Assembly: GCA_964486455.1 (NCBI GenBank)
Contig: CAZAMP010000026.1
Location: 1 to 64,000, forward strand
Direction: 5' to 3'
Source of the DNA: CAZAMP01 sp964486455
GTDB taxonomy: Bacteria > Eisenbacteria > RBG-16-71-46 > CAZAMP01
DNA length: 64,000 nt
Position 1 is the stretch's first letter; each line of letters starts with the position of its first letter. The notes under the pieces were generated by a model that was not told the origin of the DNA, made no database searches, and saw only the letters and a program-made list of their open reading frames with translations. Made by a program: the position numbers and the translations under genes. This document shows positions 16,756-24,631 of the stretch, piece after piece.

Positions 16756-18501
16756 CTATCGGATCCGCATAACCTTCCGCTCCTCGCGAGCGGCATCCGA
16801 CTCGATTCGATAGAGGTAGACTCCGGAGGGCAGCACGGCACCCGAGGCATCGCATCCGTCCCAGACTACGGTGTGCGGGCCGATACGCCACGCCGGGCTG
16901 GTCAGCTCCCAGACCTTCCGTCCAGACACGTCGAACACCGCCACCCGTGCCGCTCCCGCATCGGGAAGCTCGAACCGAATCTCGGTCCGGGTTCCGAACG
17001 GGTTTGGGCTGGCGTGAAGTCGGAACAGGCTCGGCACGTCTACTGCCGGATCGGCCGAGACGACGGCAGTCACGTCCGTGTACCCCTCGGCATTGCCGTT
17101 CGCGGATCGCGTATCCGTCCAAAACGGTCGGACGCCGATGTCGGTGGACACGAGTCCGTTGTAATCCCCGATGAACGCACCGCCGAAGCCATCGTGGACG
17201 GCGTCGGAAATCGTCTCCGACACCCTCTCGTTCGGAAGGAACGTCAAGCCATCGTCGGTGGATCGTGCGATGTAGGTGTGGTAACGCGTGGTGTTCGGGG
17301 TCTCCCGCCGATCGAAGAAGACGATGTCGATCTCGCCACTAGGGGCCACCGCCATCCACGGGAACCACTGAAAGGACTGGTTCGTATCGTCGCTCACGCG
17401 GATCGGGTCACTCCACGTCTGCCCCATGTTCGTGGAGCGCGTGAAGAGAACGTCCGGACCCTGGCCTCCCCGCGATTCGTCCGCCCAGGCCACGTAGACG
17501 TGCGAAACGAGGTGGCCGGGTGGCCGATAGGTGGCGAGGGTCGGAAAGCTGTTCGCGCGGAAGCTGGCACCGGGCAGCGGGGACGGGATGGGATCGATCA
17601 CAGAGACGATGACGTCAGACCCCCAGGTCACGCCTCCGTCGGTCGACCGGTCGATGCGGATATAGTTCGATTGCTTCCAGGCCACGTAGACCTCACCCGC
17701 CGCGCCCACCACCGGCACGGATCCCTGAACACCCACGCCGTCGCTGATCGCGACCGGTGTCGAATAGGTGAGACCGCCGTCGGTGGAGCGTGAGAAGAAG
17801 ATCCGGGAATCACCCGAGACAGGAAAACGCGTCCACGACACGTAGACGTTTCCATCGAACGGGCCGCCCGTGTTGTCGACCGCGATGTATTCCTTGTCCT
17901 CGAAATCATGGCTACCCCCGCCCGTGTGGTCGATGATGACACCGAGCTGGGGCCACGTGACGCCACCGTCAAAACTCTTGGCCACTCCTAGGCGGTTCTG
18001 ATCGTCGTTTCGATTGAAATCGATGAACGCGTAGTAGAAAACCCCGTCCCTGTGCGCGACCACGGCCGGATCGCCTTGCGTGCTGTACTTCCCCAGGCTG
18101 GTGTCGATCCCGTCGAGAGTGTTGGCCGTCCAGGTTGCCCCGCCGTCGAACGAGTAGGCGACGCCCGCACCGGAATCGCCGTAGCGGTAGTCGTTGGTTC
18201 CACCGACAAGGTTCATCGGGTTCTCAGGATCGGCGGCGATCGAGGTCTCGTTCTGGGCTCCGCCGTTCTGGGTGGCATTGACGTTGTCCTCAGGACGTCG
18301 CGCGCCGGCCTCATCGACCGCTTCCTCAGACGGCGGCGGGATCTCCACGACGCCACTGCGTCGCGGCACCGACTCCTCGGCGGTCGCCGGCCAGACTGGG
18401 CCGAGAACGGCCGCCGCCATGATCAACGTGAGTAGTCCGATAGAAGCGCCCCGGGACGGTTTCGAAACGGAGATCGGGAGGTGATCCGGAAAGCGTCGCA
18501 T
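16756..18501 (-). CDS. secreted sialidase-like (BNR) beta-propeller with FlgD-type C-terminal domain
   Basis: 581 aa from the ATG at 18501, with GAGGAG at 18509-18514 seven bases away; an upstream open extension is rejected. A signal peptide is present (IGLLTLIMAAAVLGPVWPATA). The body is a string of BNR/Asp-box repeats (SFDGGATW, SFDGGVTW, STDGGLTY, STDGGVTW, STNMGQTW, STDDGLTF), the blades of a sialidase-like propeller, without obvious sialidase catalytic residues. The last 80 residues are a FlgD-Ig/T9SS-like sorting module (SPNPFGTRTEIRFELPDAG, VFDVSGRKVWEL, LPSGVYLYRIES). Likely exported to the surface or medium. It shares this design with the protein at 53566-55914. Confidence 0.75.
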   Translation of the reverse strand: MRRFPDHLPISVSKPSRGASIGLLTLIMAAAVLGPVWPATAEESVPRRSGVVEIPPPSEEAVDEAGARRPEDNVNATQNGGAQNETSIAADPENPMNLVGGTNDYRYGDSGAGVAYSFDGGATWTANTLDGIDTSLGKYSTQGDPAVVAHRDGVFYYAFIDFNRNDDQNRLGVAKSFDGGVTWPQLGVIIDHTGGGSHDFEDKEYIAVDNTGGPFDGNVYVSWTRFPVSGDSRIFFSRSTDGGLTYSTPVAISDGVGVQGSVPVVGAAGEVYVAWKQSNYIRIDRSTDGGVTWGSDVIVSVIDPIPSPLPGASFRANSFPTLATYRPPGHLVSHVYVAWADESRGGQGPDVLFTRSTNMGQTWSDPIRVSDDTNQSFQWFPWMAVAPSGEIDIVFFDRRETPNTTRYHTYIARSTDDGLTFLPNERVSETISDAVHDGFGGAFIGDYNGLVSTDIGVRPFWTDTRSANGNAEGYTDVTAVVSADPAVDVPSLFRLHASPNPFGTRTEIRFELPDAGAARVAVFDVSGRKVWELTSPAWRIGPHTVVWDGCDASGAVLPSGVYLYRIESDAAREERKVMRIR

Positions 18502-18647
18502 CGCGTTGCTCCTCACTTGGTCGACCCGAGACGGGCGCCGGCTTCGTGAGTTGGGAAGACGGCAATTCCATGCTGCTGGGTTGGACACCCGATTATACAC
18601 GAAAGAGCCTTGCCGAGATCGCGTCCCGGCGCGCGGCAACGTAGCAA

Positions 18648-19112
18648 TCAGAACATATTCACATACGCCGGTTCGTACCCGAGCGCGCGAAGTATGAGCC
18701 CGCACTCCCCACGCCGGTGAAACTCGTGGGTGACCACATGAAAGACCGCCTGCTCACGTGTGAAGCGGAGCGCGGGGCCGTCGACTTCCCATCGATGCTC
18801 CAACGTGCGCTCCCAATCCTCGGCGGCCAGCCGCCGGAACCATTCGACAGTCTCTTCCTCGATCTCGTCCGCCTTCTTCACCGCGTGCGCGAGGTCCACG
18901 AAGTCTTCGTCGTCAAGAAACGTGATCTCCCGGCCGCGGCTGGCGCAGTGGAGCCACAGCCACTCCGTCTCCACCATGACACGAACGGAGGAGAGTATCG
19001 ACTGACCACCCGACGGCTCCTTGGTGAGGTCCTCGGAATCCACGTCATCGAGGTCGCTGAAGAACGCTTCGCGGAGCGACATGTTCCAGCGATAGAAGCT
19101 CACGGCATCCAT
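18648..19112 (-). CDS. DinB-family protein
   Basis: 154 aa, the usual size of DinB/YfiT-like four-helix proteins. The characteristic metal-binding pattern is suggested by the C-terminal HVVTHEFHRRGECGLILRALGYEP, with histidines spaced as in the DinB superfamily and a further His in the WLWLHCASRGR helix. Members are thiol-transfer or metal-dependent enzymes, mostly unassigned. The ATG is only two bases beyond the stop codon of the HAD phosphatase gene, so the two are almost certainly translationally coupled. Confidence 0.75.
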   Translation of the reverse strand: MDAVSFYRWNMSLREAFFSDLDDVDSEDLTKEPSGGQSILSSVRVMVETEWLWLHCASRGREITFLDDEDFVDLAHAVKKADEIEEETVEWFRRLAAEDWERTLEHRWEVDGPALRFTREQAVFHVVTHEFHRRGECGLILRALGYEPAYVNMF

Positions 19113-19114
19113 CT

Positions 19115-19801
19115 CTAAGACCACCTCTCGATCCACAGACCGATGTCGGCCGGCGTCTCGGCGATGGCGTCCGCGTTTTCGGCCGACAGCTCCTCGTCCG
19201 TGCCAAGACCATACGTGACACCGATCGTCCGGCAGCCGGCGGCGCGGCCGGCACGGACGTCGCGCCATGTGTCCCCCACCATCACGCACTCTTCGGGTCT
19301 GAGGCCCACCTCCTCGCACGCCGAGATCAGCGGCTTGGGGTCCGGCTTGAGCGTATCGACACTGTCTCCCCCAAACACGACCCGAAAGAGATCGTGGAGC
19401 CCCAGGCCTTTGAGCACCTGGATACAGAATCTCTCCGGCTTGTTGCTGACCACGCCGAGCTCGCGCGGGGCGAGAGACGCGAGAAGCTCGGAAATCCCGT
19501 CGTACGGAAGGCTTCGGTCGAGGCAGTGGTCCGCGTAGTGCTCGCGAAAGCATTGCAGTGACTCGTCTTCGCGGCCCGCATAGTCCGGCCCGAGCGCGCG
19601 GGCCAGCAGCTTCTTCACACCATCACCGACGTATCCGACGAGTGTCTCCACGGGAAGCGGGTCCAGGCCGAATTCGAGCCGAACGGCGTTCGTGGACATG
19701 GCGATGTCTTCGCGCGTTTCCACGAGCGTCATGTCGAGATCGAAAAGCACCCCTTTCGGGGCGACCATTGCTGCCAAGAGCGCCTCCTCGCGGTGGTCCA
19801 T
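19115..19801 (-). CDS. HAD-superfamily phosphatase (phosphoglycolate phosphatase-like)
   Basis: 228 aa (217 if the internal ATG at 19768 is used). All HAD motifs are seen: I, GVLFDLDMTLVE with nucleophile and acid Asp; II, VVSNKPE; III, KPDPKP; IV, VMVGDTWRDVRAGRAAG. The helical cap between motifs I and II (about 30-90) places it in subfamily IA with Gph/PpaX. It would hydrolyse a small phosphomonoester in the cytoplasm, possibly 2-phosphoglycolate. It is first gene of a two-gene unit with the DinB protein. Confidence 0.82.
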   Translation of the reverse strand: MDHREEALLAAMVAPKGVLFDLDMTLVETREDIAMSTNAVRLEFGLDPLPVETLVGYVGDGVKKLLARALGPDYAGREDESLQCFREHYADHCLDRSLPYDGISELLASLAPRELGVVSNKPERFCIQVLKGLGLHDLFRVVFGGDSVDTLKPDPKPLISACEEVGLRPEECVMVGDTWRDVRAGRAAGCRTIGVTYGLGTDEELSAENADAIAETPADIGLWIERWS

Positions 19802-19871
19802 CCTTCCCTAGCACCGCATGATACGCGGCTCACCCGCGGGGGGAAAGCGCCCGACAGTATAGTTGACCGGG

Positions 19872-19901
19872 TTGTCGACATTCCTGCTTTGGGTGTATCA
19901 T
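19872..19901 (+). promoter_or_regulatory. predicted sigma-70 promoter of the DUF4920 lipoprotein gene
   Basis: TTGTCG (19872-19877) and TATCAT (19896-19901) are separated by 18 bp, upstream of the lipoprotein gene. The match to consensus is moderate. Confidence 0.4.
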
Positions 19902-19993
19902 CCTAGCCGCTCAATGGTATGACAATCGGATGGCGGCCGCATCACCGGCCGCCATTCAGCGTAAGTAGAAGCCTCAAACACGGAGAGATGATG

Positions 19994-20566
19994 ATGGATC
20001 GTCTACGCTTTGCCCCGCTGCTCATCCTGGCGACGCTAATCCTGGCCGGTTGCCCCCAGCAGGAAACCGACAAGACGGATGCCGGCGAGGGCGCGGCCCC
20101 GGAGGCCACCGGTGAGACGGCGTCGGCCTGGGATACTCCCGAAGGTTGGACCGCGTATGGTGCCCCGATCACGCTCGCGGAAGCGACGTCGATCACTGAT
20201 CTCAATGCGAAGCCGACGGAGTTCGCCGACACGATCATCCGCGTCGAAGGAAAGGTCACCGGTGTCTGCAAGGGCTCGGGCTGCTGGGTCGAGGTGATGG
20301 CCACCGACGGATCGTCGATCATCGCCAAGAGTCCGGATCACTCCGTCCAGGTACCGAAGAATTGCGAGAGCTGGCCGGTCGTCGTTCAGGGAACGTTCCT
20401 GAACATGGGCGCAACCACCCAAGAAGCCGCGGAGCACGTAGAGGAAGAGCATCACGATCATGAAGAGGGCGGCGAGCCGCACAAGTGCCCGCAGCCGATC
20501 TGGATGCTTACCATGGACTCGGTGGAGCTGGAAGAAGCCCCGGCGACCGAAGGTGAGGCGAGCTAG
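19994..20566 (+). CDS. DUF4920-family lipoprotein
   Basis: 190 aa. Three successive ATGs occur (19988, 19991, 19994); GGAG at 19982-19985 is best spaced for the third. The lipoprotein signal ends in LILAGC. The core GAPITLAEATSITDLNAKP...IIRVEGKVTGVCKGSGCWVEVMATDG...VPKNCESWPVVVQGTF matches DUF4920, an OB-fold-like domain with the conserved CxxxxCW that may form a disulfide or bind metal or heme. A His/Glu-rich stretch (EEEHHDHEEGGEPHKCP) near the C-terminus also suggests metal binding. Function unknown; anchored to the envelope by its lipid. Confidence 0.75.
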   Translation: MDRLRFAPLLILATLILAGCPQQETDKTDAGEGAAPEATGETASAWDTPEGWTAYGAPITLAEATSITDLNAKPTEFADTIIRVEGKVTGVCKGSGCWVEVMATDGSSIIAKSPDHSVQVPKNCESWPVVVQGTFLNMGATTQEAAEHVEEEHHDHEEGGEPHKCPQPIWMLTMDSVELEEAPATEGEAS

Positions 20567-20597
20567 GGCAAAGAGCGCCGATCAAACGCACAAGAAT

Positions 20598-20629
20598 ACG
20601 GGCGGTCCCGACATGGGGCCGCCCGTTTG
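20598..20629 (+). terminator. hairpin terminator after the DUF4920 gene
   Basis: A 12-bp stem with one wobble (ACGGGCGGTCCC and GGGGCCGCCCGT) and a 5-nt loop lies at 20598-20626, followed by TTG. It is strong as a stem but its T tract is poor. It may serve both convergent genes. Confidence 0.6.
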
Positions 20630-20650
20630 ACGTTGCGTTGTGTTCGACCC

Positions 20651-21805
20651 CTATCGTTCGGCACCCTCGCGCACCGGGGCCCCGGCAAGCGCCTCGAGCG
20701 CGCCGCTATGATCCCAGTCGGCGGTGAAGATCTGCCCCTTCTTGTTCATCGTTCGGTTGGACGTCCAGACAATCGTGTCACCCGGCGGCATGAACACGGG
20801 AAGGCCGTCGAACCCGTCGACCTCGGTCACCCGCACCGGCTCCTTCATCCCGGCGACATCGACCAGATAGAGCTCGAAGTTCGCGAAACCGTGCTTGTTC
20901 GTGGTGAAGATCACGTACTCGCCGGACGGATGGTAGTACGGCGCCCACGACATGGCACCGAAGTCCGTGAGGCGGCGCCGATCGGTGCCGTCGATCTTCA
21001 TCGTGTAGATGTCGGCCTTTCGCCCGCTCGGATGGAAGTGACGCCAGATGATCCGCTCGCCGTCGGGCGAGAAGAACGGACCCCCATCGTATCCCGACCA
21101 ATTCGTGAGACGCGTCTCGTTCGAACCGTCCGCATCCATGATGTAGATCTCGCCGAAGTAGGACGCGTCGTTCTCCGCCCAGTCGCGCTCCTCTTCGCTC
21201 AATGACTCCACGGGATAGCCGTCGCGGGTGGAGCAGAACACGATTTTGGAGCCATCGGGCGAGTAGGCGCCCTCAGCGTCGTAGCCGTAGACATCCGTCA
21301 GTTGCACCAGATCGGATCCGTCGTCCTTGCACGTGAAGATGTCCATCGTTGGGTCATAGTCCCACGCCCCGTGCCGCTTGCCGCCGGACGCGCGGAATTC
21401 AATTTCTTCCTTCTGTTTCTTCACCGCGTCCGGATCGAGATGCGATGACGCGAATTCCACTTCGCCCGTGTTCGCGCGATAGAACGCGCACGTCGTCTTG
21501 CCCGCCCCCGGTGACACCTGGTGGATCGCGCCGCTCTCCATATCCATGACGAAGATCTGGAAGAACGGATTCTCCGGATCACGCTCGGCCTGAAAGACCA
21601 TCTTCTTGCCGTCAGGGGAGAAATAGCCCTCACCGGCACGCACGAAGTCCTTTGTCAGAAGCCGGACATTGGAGATGAACGGCGACGTGAACTCGACCGG
21701 CGTGGCGTCATCTTGAGATACCGCCGGCGACGCACCGATCCCCATCAACGCGATGACGACCGGGACGCACGTGAGCGCATGTCGGCCGAAACGACTGAAG
21801 CTCAT
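20651..21805 (-). CDS. secreted TolB-like (PD40) beta-propeller protein
   Basis: 384 aa with a signal peptide (CVPVVIALMGIGASPAVSQ). Propeller repeats of WD40-like/TolB type recur: YFSPDGKKMVFQAERD, YSPDGSKIVFCSTRDGYP, FFSPDGERIIWRHFHPSG, YYHPSGEYVIFTTNKHG, each followed by an I-[YF]-[VT]-M-D strand (IFVMDMESG, IYIMDADGS, IYTMKIDGT). It is probably periplasmic and could scaffold protein or peptidoglycan interactions; TolB itself sits with TolA and Pal, which are absent here. It follows mnmE on the same strand, 64 nt away, at the end of the rpmH-mnmE block. Confidence 0.8.
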   Translation of the reverse strand: MSFSRFGRHALTCVPVVIALMGIGASPAVSQDDATPVEFTSPFISNVRLLTKDFVRAGEGYFSPDGKKMVFQAERDPENPFFQIFVMDMESGAIHQVSPGAGKTTCAFYRANTGEVEFASSHLDPDAVKKQKEEIEFRASGGKRHGAWDYDPTMDIFTCKDDGSDLVQLTDVYGYDAEGAYSPDGSKIVFCSTRDGYPVESLSEEERDWAENDASYFGEIYIMDADGSNETRLTNWSGYDGGPFFSPDGERIIWRHFHPSGRKADIYTMKIDGTDRRRLTDFGAMSWAPYYHPSGEYVIFTTNKHGFANFELYLVDVAGMKEPVRVTEVDGFDGLPVFMPPGDTIVWTSNRTMNKKGQIFTADWDHSGALEALAGAPVREGAER

Positions 21806-21869
21806 GAAATCTTCCTCCCCATGAGTATGCGTTCAGAAGGGCCCGGTCTCCCGCACCCGTTACAGCGAT

Positions 21870-23234
21870 CTACTTGCCGATGCAGAACTCGGAGAATATG
21901 ACGTTCAGAATGTCCTCACCAACGTTTTCACCCGTGATCTCACCGAGCGCGTTCGCCGCGCGCCGAAGCTCCTCGCCGACCAACTCGAGCCCGAGTTTCC
22001 CTTCGAGCAGCTTTCGGCTCTCCCTGACGCCTTCGCGGGCGGCGTCGAGAAGCCGTTCCTGGCGCATCCCGACGACGAATACGTCCGCCGGAGACCCTTC
22101 CCCGCCGGAGATGGCCTCTACGATCGACCGGCCGAGTGCCTCGACACCGTCGCCGTGAAGCGCGGAGACGAAGTGGGGCGTGAGCGGTCCGGTCTCGACG
22201 AGTCTCCTACCGAGATCGATCTTGTTGGCAATGAGAAGCGCGCGCGACACGCCGATCGACTCGATGAGGTCGCGCTCATCCGGTCCGAGGCCGACCTCCC
22301 GCGCGTCCACTACCAAGAGAATCCGATCACCGGCCTTTAGTTCCCCGTGACTTCGCCGGACGCCTTCCGCTTCGACCTGATTGCGCGATTCCGCCAGCCC
22401 TGCGGTGTCCACCAACCGGATCGGAAGCTCGCCCAGCACGAGTTCCGCGTCCACGACGTCCCGTGTCGTGCCCGGCGTGTCGTGCACGATCGAGCGGTCG
22501 CGCCGGAGTAGTGCGTTGAAGATGGACGACTTCCCGACGTTTGGGCGCCCGGCGATCACAACCGTCGTAGATCTCGCCAGCGGTCGGCCACGCCGGACCG
22601 ACTCGCAGATCGCTTCCAGCTCGGTTTCTACCGTCGCGACGACCTGGACCGCGTGTGGGCGATCGAACGGCGAGAGATCATCCTCCGGAAAGTCGATGTG
22701 CGCCTCGACCGACGCCAGAACACTCAAGAGGTCACGACGCGGCCCACCGAGGATACGCGTGGCCTCGCCGCCAAGCTGTCTCAGGGCGGCTCGGGCCGCC
22801 GCCTCGCTTCTGGCTCCGATCAGGGCACTGACCGACTCCGCCTGCGATAGGTCGATCCGTCCATTCACGAACGCGCGGCGCGTGAACTCGCCGGGCTCGG
22901 CGGGTCGGATACCCGCCGCGACAAAGATGTCGAGAACGCGCGAAACGATGATGGGGTTTCCGTGGCAGCTTATTTCGACGACGTCTTCGGCCGTGTAGGA
23001 GTGTGGCTCTCGGAAGATTCCCACGACGACCTCGTCAATGAGATCGCCGCCTACGGAGATCAAGCGGCCGACATGAAGCGTGTTGGGGGGAGCGTCAACG
23101 AGCGAATGGGGTCCTCGAAACCGGGCGGCCACGGCCCCGATGGCATCGGGGCCGCTCAACCTCACCGTCGCCAGCGCCGAGCGGCCCGGAGCGCTGCTCA
23201 GTGCGACGATCGTATCGTTCTGATATTCCACCAC
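21870..23234 (-). CDS. mnmE: tRNA modification GTPase MnmE (TrmE)
   Basis: 454 aa, standard length. The N-terminal folate-binding domain begins DTIVALSSAPGRSALATVRLSG. The helical domain holds an inserted G domain with G1 GRPNVGKSS, the DTAGL switch and the base-specificity motif NKID. The protein ends in the invariant CIGK, whose Cys is needed for catalysis. With MnmG it installs the 5-carboxymethylaminomethyl group at U34 of certain tRNAs. It lies downstream of jag in the classical order; mnmG and rsmG, its frequent neighbours, are not in this window. Confidence 0.97.
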   Translation of the reverse strand: MVEYQNDTIVALSSAPGRSALATVRLSGPDAIGAVAARFRGPHSLVDAPPNTLHVGRLISVGGDLIDEVVVGIFREPHSYTAEDVVEISCHGNPIIVSRVLDIFVAAGIRPAEPGEFTRRAFVNGRIDLSQAESVSALIGARSEAAARAALRQLGGEATRILGGPRRDLLSVLASVEAHIDFPEDDLSPFDRPHAVQVVATVETELEAICESVRRGRPLARSTTVVIAGRPNVGKSSIFNALLRRDRSIVHDTPGTTRDVVDAELVLGELPIRLVDTAGLAESRNQVEAEGVRRSHGELKAGDRILLVVDAREVGLGPDERDLIESIGVSRALLIANKIDLGRRLVETGPLTPHFVSALHGDGVEALGRSIVEAISGGEGSPADVFVVGMRQERLLDAAREGVRESRKLLEGKLGLELVGEELRRAANALGEITGENVGEDILNVIFSEFCIGK

Positions 23235-23273
23235 GGTCGCGACATCTCGGCCATGCGCCGGACGCTATCGTGC

Positions 23274-24586
23274 TTAGAGGCGTTTGTTGTATGGGCGGCG
23301 GCGGCGCCCGCGCACCCCCACTCGCTCATCCTGAGAATTGGAATCCGTCTTGTCGTCGCCGGCGCCCCGCGACGACTTGAACGGGTCGGCCAGGTCGAGC
23401 GGCTCTCCCGCGACCGTCGGCACCTCGTCCGCTACCGGAGGACGCCGATCCCGATCGCGACCCCGGTCCCGGTCTCTGTCCCGGTCCCGGCCGCGTCCAC
23501 GACCTCTCTCTCTGTCTCCATCACGATCGCGGCCACGGCCTCTCTCTCTGTCTCCGTCCCGGTCGCGGCCACGGCCTCTATCCCTGTCCCCATCGCGATC
23601 GCGGCCATGGCCGTCGTCGCGCGATCGCCCACGGTCCCGTCGCTCGGACGATTCTTCCCGTCCTTCGGGGCGTCGCCGGCGCGAACCGCGGCGCTCACCG
23701 TCCTCAGGCCGGCCCCTCGAAGGCGCCGCGCCTTCACCGGACGGGCTGATCACGATCCTCTTTGTCGGTCCATCGCCGATGGCCTCCGTGTCGACACCGT
23801 CCATCTTCGCCAGCGTGCGATGAATGGTGCGTCGTTCGGCCGCGCGGAACGGCTCGGTCGTCATCTCGCGACCGGTCCGGAGGACTTGCGCGCCCATTTC
23901 TTGGGCGCGATCCTGCAGCGACTCGTCACGACGCGCGCGATAGCCGCTGATGTCGACAGAGATATTGAACTTCGATCGCGACTGCTTGCTCGCGATGCGG
24001 GTAACCAAGTGCTGAAGCGCCTGCAGCGTTTCGCCTCGACGCCCGATCAGGAGACCTTCGCGCTCCTTACAGTCGATCTCGAGCGCGATGCTTCCGTTCG
24101 ACCTTCGTTCGTTGACCGTCGCCTCGAAACCCATCTGACCGAGAATCGTCTCGAGTATGCGTCGCGCGTTCTCCGCGGCGGCGCCTGATGCTGCGTCGTT
24201 TCCGTTCGTGGTCTTCTGCGGCGCGCTTCTCCTGGCCCCACCTCGGGGCTCGCGCCCGTNNNNNNNNNNNNNNNNNNNNNNNNNNNNNNNNNNNNNNNNN
24301 NNNNNNNNNNNNNNNNNNNNNNNNNNNNNNNNNNNNNNNNNNNNNNNNNNNNNNNNNNNTCGCGCCCGTTGCGCCCGTCGCTCCCTTTACGGCCCTTGAG
24401 GCTCACGAAGACCTTGACCTTACGTGACCCGAACATTCCGAGAAAACCCTGTTTCCCCTCGTCGATGACCTTCACATCCACCTGGTCGCGATCGGCCTGT
24501 AGCTTCTTCAGTGCGGCCTCGATCGCTTCATCGACGGAGCGTCCGCTCATTTCGATGTGCGTGTCGGACTGTCGCATGGACGTCAT
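23274..24586 (-). CDS. jag: RNA-binding protein Jag (KhpB), interrupted by an assembly gap
   Basis: The N-terminal Jag domain is read from 24586 to the gap (EMSGRSVDEAIEAALKKL, then KQGFLGMFGSRKVKVFV). Beyond the gap come the KH domain (ERRSNGSIALEIDCKEREGLLIGRRGETLQALQHLVTRI) and an R3H domain (AAERRTIHRTLA). The last roughly 130 residues are an Arg/Asp/Gly-rich tail. Jag binds RNA and is linked to YidC and cell-wall regulation in Gram-positives. The 100-N run breaks the literal frame; joining the flanks at their shared 10 bp gives one frame of 400 aa. The start could also be the ATG at 24577. AAGGAG lies just upstream. Stop is 40 nt before mnmE. Confidence 0.85.
23492..23621. repeat. 36-bp tandem repeat encoding the RD/RG tail of Jag
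   Basis: Three adjacent imperfect 36-bp units (23492-23527, 23528-23563, 23564-23599) and a partial fourth. On the minus strand each encodes about twelve residues of the type DRDGDRERGRGR. This in-frame expansion lengthens the disordered, highly charged Jag tail. Confidence 0.75.
24260..24359. other. 100-N scaffold gap inside jag
   Basis: Exactly 100 N, the usual placeholder for a gap of unknown size. TCGCGCCCGT ends the left contig (24250-24259) and begins the right contig (24360-24369). The missing sequence, if any, is part of the linker between the Jag and KH domains. Confidence 0.98.
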
Positions 24587-24631
24587 GTCTCCTTCCCGCC
24601 TCGCGGATCGCTTGCCCGCGGGCTTCATCGG

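Noticed and set aside
22962..24188. 408-codon plus-strand frame with PVPVSVPVP repeats
   Set aside because: Antisense to mnmE and jag; the apparent repeats mirror the RD-rich Jag tail.
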